A model generated the notes under the pieces. The model had not been told where the DNA came from. It saw only the letters and a list, made by a program, of their open reading frames with translations, and made no database searches. This document shows, one piece after another, positions 16,286-25,029 of a stretch of 64,000 bases of DNA (within the stretch, counting starts at the first letter, position 1; every line of letters starts with the position of its first letter). Both the position numbers and the translations under genes were made by a program. Source of the stretch: CAYGSN01 sp964352675 (GTDB lineage Bacteria; Pseudomonadota; Alphaproteobacteria; Micavibrionales; Micavibrionaceae). The stretch spans positions 53,640 through 117,639 of the forward strand of contig CAYGSN010000004.1 in assembly GCA_964352675.1 (NCBI GenBank), written 5' to 3'.

Positions 16286-17872
16286 TCACTCCCACTCAAT
16301 CGTCCCTGGTGGCTTAGAAGTCACGTCATAGACCACGCGGTTGATGCCGTGCACCTCGTTAATAATGCGCGTGGAGACACGCCCCAAAAACTGGTGATCG
16401 AAGGGGTAGTAATCCGCCGTCATGCCATCGGTGGATGTCACCGCCCTTAACGCGCAAACATATTCATAGGTCCGCCCGTCGCCCATCACACCGACCGTAC
16501 GCACGGGCAGGAGGACGGCAAAGGCCTGCCAGATTGCATCATACAGCCCGGCATTTTTAATTTCCTCCAGATAGACCACATCGGCCTTGCGCAGGATATC
16601 CAGTTTCTCCGCCGTGATCTCGCCCGGAATGCGGATCGCAAGGCCCGGCCCGGGGAAGGGATGACGCCTGATGAAATCTTCATTCATGCCGAGCTCACGG
16701 CCCAGCGCGCGCACCTCGTCTTTGAACAATTCACGCAAGGGCTCGACCAGTTTCAAATCCATATGCTCAGGCAACCCGCCGACATTGTGATGGCTCTTGA
16801 TCGTCACGCTCGGCCCACCGGTGAAGCTCACGCTTTCAATCACATCCGGATAGAGTGTGCCCTGCGCCAGAAATTCGGCATCGCCCACGCGCTTGGCGCA
16901 ATTGTCGAACACATCAATGAAAAGGGAGCCGATCAGCTTGCGCTTCATTTCCGGGTCGCTGATCCCCTCCAGACCGCTCAGGAATTTTTCGGATGCGTCC
17001 TCATGGATCAGCGGAATGTTATAATGATCGCGGAACAACTCCACCACCTGCAGGCTTTCATTCATGCGCATCATACCGGTATCAACATAGATGCAGGTGA
17101 GCTGATCGCCGATCGCCTCATGCAGAAGAATGGCCGTCACCGAGCTATCCACCCCGCCGGACAAGCCGCAAATCACCTTGCCCTTACCCACTTGTTTGCG
17201 GATTTTCTCAATCGCCTCTTCCTTGAACGCCGCCATTGTCCAATCGCCGGAACAGCCGCACACATTATGCGTGAAATTCTTTATAAGCTGGGAACCGTGG
17301 GGCGTGTGCACCACTTCCGGGTGAAACTGCGTACCGTAAAACCGCCGGTCAATATCGGCGATAAAGGCAAACGGCGCCCCAGGCGATTTGCCCAGAACCG
17401 TAAAGCCGTCCGGCAAATCGGCGACGTGATCGCCGTGGCTCATCCAGACCTGCTCATGTGCGCCTTTTTCCCAGACACCCTTCAGCACTTTGGAATCTTC
17501 CACGATATCAACATAGGCGCGGCCGAATTCACGGCTTTGCTCCGCCTCAACGCGGCCGCCCAGCTGCTGAACCATGGTTTGCTGGCCATAGCAAATACCG
17601 AAAACCGGTACACCCATATCAAACACAATATCCGGGGCGCGCGGCGAATCCTCATCCAGCACGCTGCACGGCCCGCCGGACAGGATAATCCCCTTCGGGT
17701 TATAGGCCTTGATCCGCTCATCCGGCGCATCGTTAAACGGCCAAATCTCACAATATACACCGCTTTCGCGCACACGCCGCGCAATCAGCTGCGTGACCTG
17801 GCTACCGAAATCCAAAATCAGGATCCGATCGTGATTTTCAAGGGAAATAATATTTTCAGCTGTATTTGTCAT
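16286..17872 (-). CDS. guaA: GMP synthase (glutamine-hydrolysing)
   Basis: A 528-residue full-length enzyme converting XMP to GMP. It has a class I glutaminase domain (ILSGGPCSV, FGICYGQQTM with the nucleophile Cys, and HPEV), an ATP-pyrophosphatase domain with the loop GLSGGVDSSVTA, and the C-terminal dimer domain ending PPGTIEWE. The 3' end (16331-16366) is duplicated in decayed form at 14498-14533. guaB lies 7 kb away on the same strand. Confidence 0.97.
   Translation of the reverse strand: MTNTAENIISLENHDRILILDFGSQVTQLIARRVRESGVYCEIWPFNDAPDERIKAYNPKGIILSGGPCSVLDEDSPRAPDIVFDMGVPVFGICYGQQTMVQQLGGRVEAEQSREFGRAYVDIVEDSKVLKGVWEKGAHEQVWMSHGDHVADLPDGFTVLGKSPGAPFAFIADIDRRFYGTQFHPEVVHTPHGSQLIKNFTHNVCGCSGDWTMAAFKEEAIEKIRKQVGKGKVICGLSGGVDSSVTAILLHEAIGDQLTCIYVDTGMMRMNESLQVVELFRDHYNIPLIHEDASEKFLSGLEGISDPEMKRKLIGSLFIDVFDNCAKRVGDAEFLAQGTLYPDVIESVSFTGGPSVTIKSHHNVGGLPEHMDLKLVEPLRELFKDEVRALGRELGMNEDFIRRHPFPGPGLAIRIPGEITAEKLDILRKADVVYLEEIKNAGLYDAIWQAFAVLLPVRTVGVMGDGRTYEYVCALRAVTSTDGMTADYYPFDHQFLGRVSTRIINEVHGINRVVYDVTSKPPGTIEWE
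16331..16366 (-). repeat. guaA 3'-end repeat (proximal, intact copy)
   Basis: This is the copy inside the functional guaA gene, 43-78 bases before its end. It pairs with 14498-14533. The two copies bracket about 1.8 kb that holds only the formyltransferase and deacetylase genes. The 3' end of guaA is a known integration point for genomic islands in several bacteria, which makes an attachment-site origin plausible. Confidence 0.7.
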
Positions 17873-18002
17873 GCGCCAGTTTTAAACACGAAATTTGCAG
17901 CGCGCAATATGTGATTAAAAATTTCTTGCATTATGACCAAAAAGCTCTTAAAACCCTAAAGACATAATTTCAAACATCCGCACAAAACAAGAGAGTAAAA
18001 CA

Positions 18003-19433
18003 ATGAGCACACCCACAACCCCCGGTACAAGCCCCGTATCAGTTCATGTTGAGCCGTCTGCAACACTTGCCATCAAATCCAAGATGGCCGCGCTGAAGAA
18101 AGCGGGTGTCGATACGATCGGACTGGGCGCGGGCGAGCTAAAGTTCAGCCTGGCCGCGCATATCCGAAAATCTTTCAGATTTCTGGCCAAAAAAATGGCT
18201 CTTGGCTACACCGCGGCACCGGGCCTGGAAGAACTTCGCCATGCCGTAGCCTTTAAAAACAAAATGGATTACGGGATTGACCATGACCCTAATTCAGAGA
18301 TCATGATCACCAACGGTGGAAAGGGAGCCCTGCTGGCGCTTTTGCTAACCACATTTGCCGGCAAGAACATCTCGGAAACATTCGACGGCAGAGACGAAGC
18401 GCTTTATGTCGGCCCTTACTGGCTGTCCCATAAACCTCTGTGTGACGTGTCGCAAGCCGTTATGAAGGTCGTGGATTGCCCCGCCAGCCAGGATTATAAA
18501 ATCACACCGGAACAACTGCGCGCCGCAATCACGGACAAAACGAAATATGTTGTTTTGACATCGCCCCACAACCCTGGCGGCACGTCTTACACAGAAGAAG
18601 AATGGGAAGCCCTTGCCGAAGTCTTGCGTGAATTTCCGGGCGTCTACGTTGTAACCGAAGACATGTATGAACACTATGTTTATGATGGCCAGAAGCGCTC
18701 TCACCTTCTGAATGTAGCGCCAGATCTGAAAGACCGTGTCATCTCTATCAACTGTTTCTCAAAATCAGATGAAATGGCCGGGGAACGCGTCGGTATCATG
18801 ACCGGACCCAAAAAGATTATCGGCCCGGTAAAGGCTCTTAACTCCAACATCGCCGGAAATGCGCCGGTGATCGGACAATATCTGGGCATCTCGGCCATTC
18901 TGGGTTACAGGCAGCTGAAAAAAGCTTTCAAAGACCCGGAGGCATTTAAGGAACAATTTACTGATCAGAACAAGAGACAAAAACTGGTCAATGCTTTCCA
19001 ACGAATCAGCGCAATTCGCGATAAAAAGATACCTGTTCTGGAAGGGTGGCGCGATAGAGTTCTTCATGAGCTCGAAGGAACAAGATTGCTAACTCCGAGG
19101 CCTGGGGGGTCCTTTTATGCCTTTCCTTCGGTTGAACAACTTAAAGGCCTGCGCTTTCCTGAAGACTTAAAACTGGCTGACGGGCTTACAGAAGAAAAAC
19201 TCGAAAAACTCGGATTGAAATCATGGGCCGGCCGTGAAATCACCTGCGCCGCAGATTTTGCCGAAGCAGCGATGGTGCATGCCGGGGTGGGCATTGTACC
19301 GGGCGAAGACTTTGAGGCACCGGATTCCTTCCGGATTGCCTATGTTGAAGAAAGAGCGGTTGAAGCCGCACAGCGCCTGGCTGATCTGGCAAACATACTT
19401 GAACAACCTCAACCAACAGGAATGGCCGCCTAA
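18003..19433 (+). CDS. Class I/II PLP-dependent aminotransferase
   Basis: A 476-residue aspartate-aminotransferase-fold enzyme. The start LAIKSKMAALKKAGVDTIGLGAGE is typical of the fold. LTSPHNPGGTSYTEEE carries the Asn contact, and the PLP lysine lies in INCFSKSDEMAGERVGIMTG. It is longer than standard AspC (about 400), with extra sequence around 310-340 and 385-420. The substrate cannot be told. It precedes metF and metE on the same strand by 63 nt and could be part of that unit. Confidence 0.85.
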   Translation: MSTPTTPGTSPVSVHVEPSATLAIKSKMAALKKAGVDTIGLGAGELKFSLAAHIRKSFRFLAKKMALGYTAAPGLEELRHAVAFKNKMDYGIDHDPNSEIMITNGGKGALLALLLTTFAGKNISETFDGRDEALYVGPYWLSHKPLCDVSQAVMKVVDCPASQDYKITPEQLRAAITDKTKYVVLTSPHNPGGTSYTEEEWEALAEVLREFPGVYVVTEDMYEHYVYDGQKRSHLLNVAPDLKDRVISINCFSKSDEMAGERVGIMTGPKKIIGPVKALNSNIAGNAPVIGQYLGISAILGYRQLKKAFKDPEAFKEQFTDQNKRQKLVNAFQRISAIRDKKIPVLEGWRDRVLHELEGTRLLTPRPGGSFYAFPSVEQLKGLRFPEDLKLADGLTEEKLEKLGLKSWAGREITCAADFAEAAMVHAGVGIVPGEDFEAPDSFRIAYVEERAVEAAQRLADLANILEQPQPTGMAA

Positions 19434-19496
19434 ATCTTTGGATAGAATTTATTTGCCGGGTTTTCGCCGCATGCAAAATGCGGTAAAGCTTTAGAA

Positions 19497-20357
19497 ATGA
19501 GCAAACCAACGATTTCCTTCGAATTTTTTCCGCCCAAAAACGAGGCGATGGAAAAACAGCTCTGGGACGCTATGCCGGAACTGGCAGCCCTCGGCCCGAA
19601 ATACATGACTGTGACCTATGGCGCGGCAGGATCAACCAAGGACGGCACGCTGGAAACGCTGCGCCGGGCAATTGGCGAAAATCCGGGCATTTCTTTTGCC
19701 TCACACCTCACGTTCCTGTCCACACCAAAAGACCAGCTGGATGAGTATATTGACGCTCTCTGGAATATAGGCGTGAAAGCAATTGTCGCCCTGCGCGGGG
19801 ATTTGCCAAAGGGAAGCAGCTTTGATGATTTTCAGGGAGATGAGTATTACAAATGGACCTCCGAATTTGTTGAAGTGCTGAAAGATAAATACCCGTTTGA
19901 GATTATCGTCGGCGCCTATCCCGAGAAGCATCCCGATGCACCCTCTCTGGATTCAGATATTGAGGCGCTGCGCAAAAAATGCGCCGCCGGGGCCGACCGT
20001 GCCACAACACAATTTTTCTTTGATAATGATTGCTATTACCGCTTTGTTGAAAAATGCGAAGCGGCAGGAATTACAACGCCAATCAATCCAGGTCTGGTCC
20101 CAATCTATGATTTTAAATCCTTGTGCAATTTTGCAGAAAGATGCCAGGCGGGCGTTCCGAATTGGGTTCATGCCAAATTTGAAGGGCTGGAGGACAGGCC
20201 GGATGAGGCAATGAAAGTTGCCACAGACATGCTGGTAGAACAGGTTCTGGATTTACAATCGCATGGCATCCCTCACATCCATTTCTACTGCATGAACAAA
20301 GCCCCAATCACCCGCGCGGCCTGCGAAGCCCTCGGGTATATTACGAAAGCGGCTTGA
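19497..20357 (+). CDS. metF: 5,10-methylenetetrahydrofolate reductase
   Basis: A 286-residue FAD enzyme making 5-methyl-tetrahydrofolate for methionine synthesis. SFEFFPPKNEAMEKQLWD opens the protein, followed by YMTVTYGAAGSTKDGT and the ALRGDLPKG segment. Length is standard. There is no good Shine-Dalgarno; a 6-bp hairpin CCGCAT/ATGCGG (19467-19483) ends 13 nt before the ATG. metE follows after 65 nt. Confidence 0.95.
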   Translation: MSKPTISFEFFPPKNEAMEKQLWDAMPELAALGPKYMTVTYGAAGSTKDGTLETLRRAIGENPGISFASHLTFLSTPKDQLDEYIDALWNIGVKAIVALRGDLPKGSSFDDFQGDEYYKWTSEFVEVLKDKYPFEIIVGAYPEKHPDAPSLDSDIEALRKKCAAGADRATTQFFFDNDCYYRFVEKCEAAGITTPINPGLVPIYDFKSLCNFAERCQAGVPNWVHAKFEGLEDRPDEAMKVATDMLVEQVLDLQSHGIPHIHFYCMNKAPITRAACEALGYITKAA

Positions 20358-20422
20358 TTCCCAAAAAAAAGAACTCTAACCTCAAATACGCAATTTCATT
20401 TTTAATTTAGGAGAAAAATCTG

Positions 20423-22759
20423 ATGGTCCTGGCAACTAATCTCGGCTTCCCCCGTATCGGCCCCATGCGCGAATTGAAGAAGGCTGTTGAAGCCTATTGG
20501 AAAGGCAACTCCTCGCAGGAAGACCTGCTGGCGGGAGGCAAGAGGCTGCGCGCCCAGAACTGGAAGCTGCAACAAGATGCAGGGCTGGATCACATCCCAT
20601 CGAATGATTTCTCTTTCTATGATCAGGTTCTGGATATGATCTGCACCCTGGGCGCCGTGCCCTCCCGTTATAATTTCTCCGGCGGGAATGTGGATCTGGA
20701 CACATATTTCGCAATGGCCCGCGGGGCACAACGCGATGGTATTGATGTCACCGCCATGGAAATGACCAAATGGTATGACACGAATTACCACTATATCGTG
20801 CCGGAATTTGAAGAAGGGATGGAGTTCAAACTTTCTTCCACGAAAATTTTTGATCAATTTGAAGAAGCCAAGGCACTTGGCATCACAACACGCCCGGTTT
20901 TAATTGGCCCGGCAACGTTCGTCTTTCTGGGTAAATCCCGCTATGACGGTTTCAAGCATGAAAATGTGCTGAAAGCCTACCTGCCTGTCTATAATGAAAT
21001 TCTAGCCAGACTCGCCGAAGCCGGTGCGGAATGGGTGCAAATTGATGAGCCTGTCTTTGCTCTAGACCTCTGCTCGATCGGACAAGGTGTTGTGAAAGCC
21101 GCCTACGAAGGTCTGCAAAAACCCGATGATCTCAACATTCTTGTCGCCACTTATTTCGAAGGGTTGCGTGATAATGCGGATCTGGCCTTTGGTCTTCCGG
21201 TGGATGGCCTGCATATTGATCTGTGCCGCGGGCCGGGTCAGGCCAACACCTCCGCTAATAAAGCGCAGGATCAGCTTGATCAAGCCTTGAGCAAAATTGG
21301 TGATAAAACACTCTCCCTTGGCGTGGTTGATGGCCGGAATATCTGGAAAAATGACCTCTCTAAATCGCTTGGCTTTGTTGAAAAGGCCGCCGAAAAACTC
21401 GGCGGCGATAAAGTATTCGTAGCCGGCAGCTGTTCCCTGCTGCATACACCGGTGGATCTGAACAGCGAAACCGATATGGATGCGGAAATCAAAAACTGGA
21501 TGGCCTATGCCACGCAAAAGCTTCATGAAATTGCGCTCATCGCCAAAGGCGCAAATGAAGGACGTGATGCAATTTCTGCTGAACTTTCTGCCAGCGATGC
21601 CGTGCAGCAAGAGCGCAAAACATCGACGCGCATCCACAATCAAGCGGTGAAGGACCGCGTTAAGGCGATTACGCCGGAGATGAAGAAACGCAAATCTCCG
21701 TTTGCCCAGCGTCAAAAGGTACAACATGCCGCGCTGGATCTGCCGCTTTACCCGACCACAACAATCGGCTCCTTCCCGCAAACGCCGGATATTCGAAAAG
21801 CCCGCGCGGATTTCAAGGCCGGGAAGATCGATCAGGCCGCCTATAAGCAGGCCATGAAAAATGAAATCAAAACCGTTGTTGATTATCAACATGATGCGGA
21901 TATTGATGTGCTGGTTCACGGGGAGCCGGAGCGCAACGACATGGTCGAATATTTCGGTGAGCAGCTTGAGGGCTATAGCTTCTCTAAATTCGGCTGGGTG
22001 CAATCTTATGGCTCACGCTGCGTAAAGCCGCCAATCATTTTTGGTGACGTGTCACGCCCGAACCCGATGACCGTTGAGTGGTCGAAATTTGCTCAAGAGC
22101 AAACCGACAAGATCATGAAAGGCATGCTGACCGGGCCTATCACGATCCTGCAATGGTCGTTCGTCCGTGATGATCAACCGCGCAGCGAAACTGCCACGCA
22201 AATCGGTCTGGCCATTCGTGATGAGGTTGCCGATCTGGAAGCGGCAGGGATCAAGATGATCCAGATTGACGAAGCGGCCTTCCGCGAAGGTCTGCCGCTG
22301 CGCAAGGCGGACTGGAAAGCCTATCTCGATAACGCGGTTGAGAATTTCCGCCTGACATCGTGCTGCGTGGAGGACACCACGCAAATCCACACTCATATGT
22401 GCTATTCCGAATTCAATGATGTTATTGATTCGATTGGCGGCATGGATGCGGATGTGATTTCGATTGAATGTTCGCGCTCGCAGATGGAATTGCTCGATGC
22501 TTTCGTGGAATATAAATACCCCAATGAAATTGGCCCCGGCGTGTATGACATTCATTCCCCGCGCGTTCCAACGACGCAGGAAATGGTTGACCTGTTGGAC
22601 AAAGCCAAAAAAGTTCTCGATGAGCGTCAGATTTGGGTAAACCCGGATTGCGGCCTGAAGACCAGAGGCTGGGCTGAAGTAAAGCCTGCGCTGGAAAACA
22701 TGGTCGCAGCCGCCAAAGAAATGCGCGCGAAGTCAAAGGCAAACAGCCAGGCGGCTTAA
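20423..22759 (+). CDS. metE: Cobalamin-independent methionine synthase
   Basis: A 778-residue full-length enzyme transferring methyl from 5-methyl-THF-polyglutamate to homocysteine without B12. The C-terminal catalytic half shows the zinc ligands in IHTHMCYSEFND (His and Cys) and NPDCGLKTRGW (Cys), plus the substrate-binding ITILQWSFVRDDQPR. A strong TAGGAGAAAA ribosome site precedes the ATG. It is paired with metF upstream. The 3' end overlaps the convergent PIN-like gene by 4 nt. Confidence 0.97.
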   Translation: MVLATNLGFPRIGPMRELKKAVEAYWKGNSSQEDLLAGGKRLRAQNWKLQQDAGLDHIPSNDFSFYDQVLDMICTLGAVPSRYNFSGGNVDLDTYFAMARGAQRDGIDVTAMEMTKWYDTNYHYIVPEFEEGMEFKLSSTKIFDQFEEAKALGITTRPVLIGPATFVFLGKSRYDGFKHENVLKAYLPVYNEILARLAEAGAEWVQIDEPVFALDLCSIGQGVVKAAYEGLQKPDDLNILVATYFEGLRDNADLAFGLPVDGLHIDLCRGPGQANTSANKAQDQLDQALSKIGDKTLSLGVVDGRNIWKNDLSKSLGFVEKAAEKLGGDKVFVAGSCSLLHTPVDLNSETDMDAEIKNWMAYATQKLHEIALIAKGANEGRDAISAELSASDAVQQERKTSTRIHNQAVKDRVKAITPEMKKRKSPFAQRQKVQHAALDLPLYPTTTIGSFPQTPDIRKARADFKAGKIDQAAYKQAMKNEIKTVVDYQHDADIDVLVHGEPERNDMVEYFGEQLEGYSFSKFGWVQSYGSRCVKPPIIFGDVSRPNPMTVEWSKFAQEQTDKIMKGMLTGPITILQWSFVRDDQPRSETATQIGLAIRDEVADLEAAGIKMIQIDEAAFREGLPLRKADWKAYLDNAVENFRLTSCCVEDTTQIHTHMCYSEFNDVIDSIGGMDADVISIECSRSQMELLDAFVEYKYPNEIGPGVYDIHSPRVPTTQEMVDLLDKAKKVLDERQIWVNPDCGLKTRGWAEVKPALENMVAAAKEMRAKSKANSQAA

Positions 22760-23400
22760 GCACGGCGCAGGGCGGCGACATCATCGCCGCCTGCCTCTGC
22801 CGATTGCGGCTGAGCATTCTGCCGTCTTAAATCCAGAATAGAAGCACGGCGTTGCATGAAGTCTTCACGCCCGATGTAACCGGTCACGTCCTCGGCGTTA
22901 CGCTGCAAAGCAGCTAGAGTTTCGGATGCGCCCTGCGGCAAAACAATGACACCAGGCGGCACAGCCGTTCCTGCGACATGGATCGCATTGAAGTGCCAAT
23001 ACGCATCCCGCGCAATTGAGCACATATCGGTTGGGCGGCGCGAACGGCCGTCATTCGTCAAAATTGCGCTTACCCCTTCATCCATCGCGGCGTCGAATAT
23101 CTTGCGGTCCGAAGCCCCCAGCCCCATGGCATATTCCGAAACCACAACACGGCCGAATGTTTGATGCAGCGGCAAGGTCAGCTTTCGGCCCAGACATTCG
23201 TCGGTGTAAATAATGAGATCAGAAGCGGGCGCTCCAAAAACTTCACAAAAGCGGTCAGGCCAGATCGTGGACAGAGCCGCAATCCCGCGATTAACAATCT
23301 TTCTACCCCATTCCCGCTCGATCACTTCCGGACTTACGCCCCTCTCAAGCCGCTCAATAACGCCATAAACTTGCTTCGGAATTTTTTTGACAGGAAACAT
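22756..23400 (-). CDS. Protein with a PIN-like (Mut7-C/DUF5615-type) domain
   Basis: A 214-residue protein. The central part (about 68-140) fits the PIN-like pattern: IIYTDECLGRKLTLPLHQTF with the first acidic cluster, ASDRKIFDAAMDEGVSAILT, and a following Asp in TNDGRSRR. Such domains are often RNases or toxin-like nucleases. The N-terminus is short and helical and the C-terminal 50 residues look disordered (QPQSAEAGGDD). There is no obvious antitoxin partner. Function is inferred from fold pattern only. Confidence 0.55.
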   Translation of the reverse strand: MFPVKKIPKQVYGVIERLERGVSPEVIEREWGRKIVNRGIAALSTIWPDRFCEVFGAPASDLIIYTDECLGRKLTLPLHQTFGRVVVSEYAMGLGASDRKIFDAAMDEGVSAILTNDGRSRRPTDMCSIARDAYWHFNAIHVAGTAVPPGVIVLPQGASETLAALQRNAEDVTGYIGREDFMQRRASILDLRRQNAQPQSAEAGGDDVAALRRA

Positions 23401-23463
23401 ATTCTACTCAGTATTTTTATATTAAAAATTTCTTATAGACGACCCGCTCCGGCCCGTCAATCT

Positions 23464-24747
23464 TTATGGCAATCTTCTTAAAACAGCTGCGAAAAATCCA
23501 TCCGTATTGTGACGGTGTGGCGTGAGGCGCATACAGGGTGATCCCAGCCCTAGCGCTTCATCGATGGGCGCGAGCTCAAACCCGTCATGGCGCTTGAGAA
23601 ACGCCTCAACTTGATGCTCATTTTCATCGGGCAAGAGAGAGCATGTCGCATAAACCAACGTCCCGCCCGGCTTCACCGTATGTTGGGCCTTATCCATGAT
23701 CTCGGCCTGAATGACGGTGAGCTCCTTCAGAGAGGGCCCATAAACGCGCCAGCGCATATCCGGGTTACGCCGCCACGTTCCTGTCCCCGTGCACGGCACA
23801 TCCAAAAGCACAACATCAAATTTCCCATGCTGTTTCTTCAGCCATTTCGCATGGCGCGTTTCCGCCAGGCAGCGCACCTCGATAATATCGGCCAGCTGCG
23901 CTTTCTTGTAACGCAAACGGCCCTTCTCAAGGCGCCGCTCATCATTATCCATGGCTACAATCCGGCCCTTACGTTGCATCGCCGCGGCAAGCGCCAGTGT
24001 TTTGCCCCCGGCTCCGGCGCAAAAATCCAGCACCTGCATACCCGGCTGGGCATCACAGACATGCGCAATCAGCTGCGAGCCCTCATCCTGAATTTCGATC
24101 CAACCCTTACTAAAGGCCTTGGTGCGTGAAATATAGGATTTCTTGAGACAGCGCACACCATAAGGGCTATAAGGTGTTTCGATACTTTCCACGCCATCGG
24201 CCTGCAGAAAGTTTTTAACCTTTTCACGATCCGCCAAAAACGTATTCACCCGCAAATCAAGCGTTGCAGGATTAAGCATAGCGGCCATCTCGGCCTCAAA
24301 ACCACCGCCGAAATAATTGCGCAGCTTTTCTTCATAAAGCGGCGGACATTCGGCGCGAATGGCATCGGGCATCTCGGGATGATTGAGGCCGCCATCAATT
24401 TTCTTTGTGAGGTTTAATTCCGCCGATGAGAGCTTTTCCGGCGCGTATTTCGATCCGTCAAATAAATCAAGCAGGCGTTTTTCATCCGCGCCCTCCCCCA
24501 GAACACTCCAGAACAACACCCGATTGCGCGCTGTATTTTCTGCGCCCGCTCGTTCCAGCCACCATCCCAAACGGGCATGGGCGCGCATAGTTTCATAAAT
24601 GCGCTCCGCCACATTCGCGCGGTCTTTTGATCCGATATAACGGCGATGGCGCATATAATCCCCCACCACCAAATCCATAGGGACAGAGCTTTCGGAGACT
24701 TTCTCCAATATATCGATTGTGGCTTGAATGCGTGCTGAGGGTTTCAT
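23464..24747 (-). CDS. rsmB: RsmB/NOP-family RNA (cytosine-5) methyltransferase
   Basis: I start at the ATG at 24747 (MKPSARIQATIDILEKV), not the longer frame to 24828, which runs into unrelated upstream sequence; the result is 427 residues. An N-terminal NusB-like helical region precedes a SAM-methyltransferase domain with VLDFCAGAGGKTLALA. The two cysteines of m5C enzymes are in LLDVPCTGTGTWRRNPD and YATCSLLPDENE. The target is probably 16S rRNA, but related NOP2/Sun proteins share these motifs. Its start codon overlaps an ATG on the other strand. Confidence 0.9.
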   Translation of the reverse strand: MKPSARIQATIDILEKVSESSVPMDLVVGDYMRHRRYIGSKDRANVAERIYETMRAHARLGWWLERAGAENTARNRVLFWSVLGEGADEKRLLDLFDGSKYAPEKLSSAELNLTKKIDGGLNHPEMPDAIRAECPPLYEEKLRNYFGGGFEAEMAAMLNPATLDLRVNTFLADREKVKNFLQADGVESIETPYSPYGVRCLKKSYISRTKAFSKGWIEIQDEGSQLIAHVCDAQPGMQVLDFCAGAGGKTLALAAAMQRKGRIVAMDNDERRLEKGRLRYKKAQLADIIEVRCLAETRHAKWLKKQHGKFDVVLLDVPCTGTGTWRRNPDMRWRVYGPSLKELTVIQAEIMDKAQHTVKPGGTLVYATCSLLPDENEHQVEAFLKRHDGFELAPIDEALGLGSPCMRLTPHRHNTDGFFAAVLRRLP

Positions 24748-24871
24748 GGAGCAACTTCTAAAGGAAAAGGCAGGGGAGAACAACAGCGATTTTCCGAAAA
24801 CGATTGATTTGTGGGCGGGACAACCCAATATCTATGCAGAGCGCATAAAATATGCTTTAATGGAGGAACAC

Positions 24872-25009
24872 ATGGAAAGGGGTTCACAAACCATGTCATC
24901 ACAAGACTTCTTAAAAATCTGGGCGCGTGAAGCAAGCTCTCAACCGGGCCTTATGCTTGAGGTTCTTGAGTTTTCTGGCTTGAGCACAACACAGACCGGC
25001 ACGACGTAA
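24872..25009 (+). CDS. Possible small protein, 45 residues
   Basis: A short frame between divergent rsmB and the 3' end of guaB. The ATG at 24872 has GGAGG 5 nt upstream, a better ribosome site than the other in-frame starts (24728, 24746, 24851, 24893). The product (DFLKIWAREASSQPGLMLEV in the middle) is unrecognised. Support is only the ribosome site and protein-like composition. Confidence 0.35.
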   Translation: MERGSQTMSSQDFLKIWAREASSQPGLMLEVLEFSGLSTTQTGTT

Positions 25010-25029
25010 AACATTTATCGATTCGGCGA

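Noticed and set aside
16661..17914. 417-residue plus-strand ORF opposite guaA
   Set aside because: It is fully antisense to the clear guaA gene. It is a long shadow frame, with no ribosome site or known domain.
19434..19496. Possible SAM-responsive riboswitch before metF
   Set aside because: A short hairpin and a TAAAGCTTTA stretch are present, but the conserved SAM-II pseudoknot bases (for example the GCAGCC block) are not, so I do not claim one.
21062..22003. 313-residue minus-strand ORF opposite metE
   Set aside because: Antisense to well-conserved metE coding sequence; a shadow frame.
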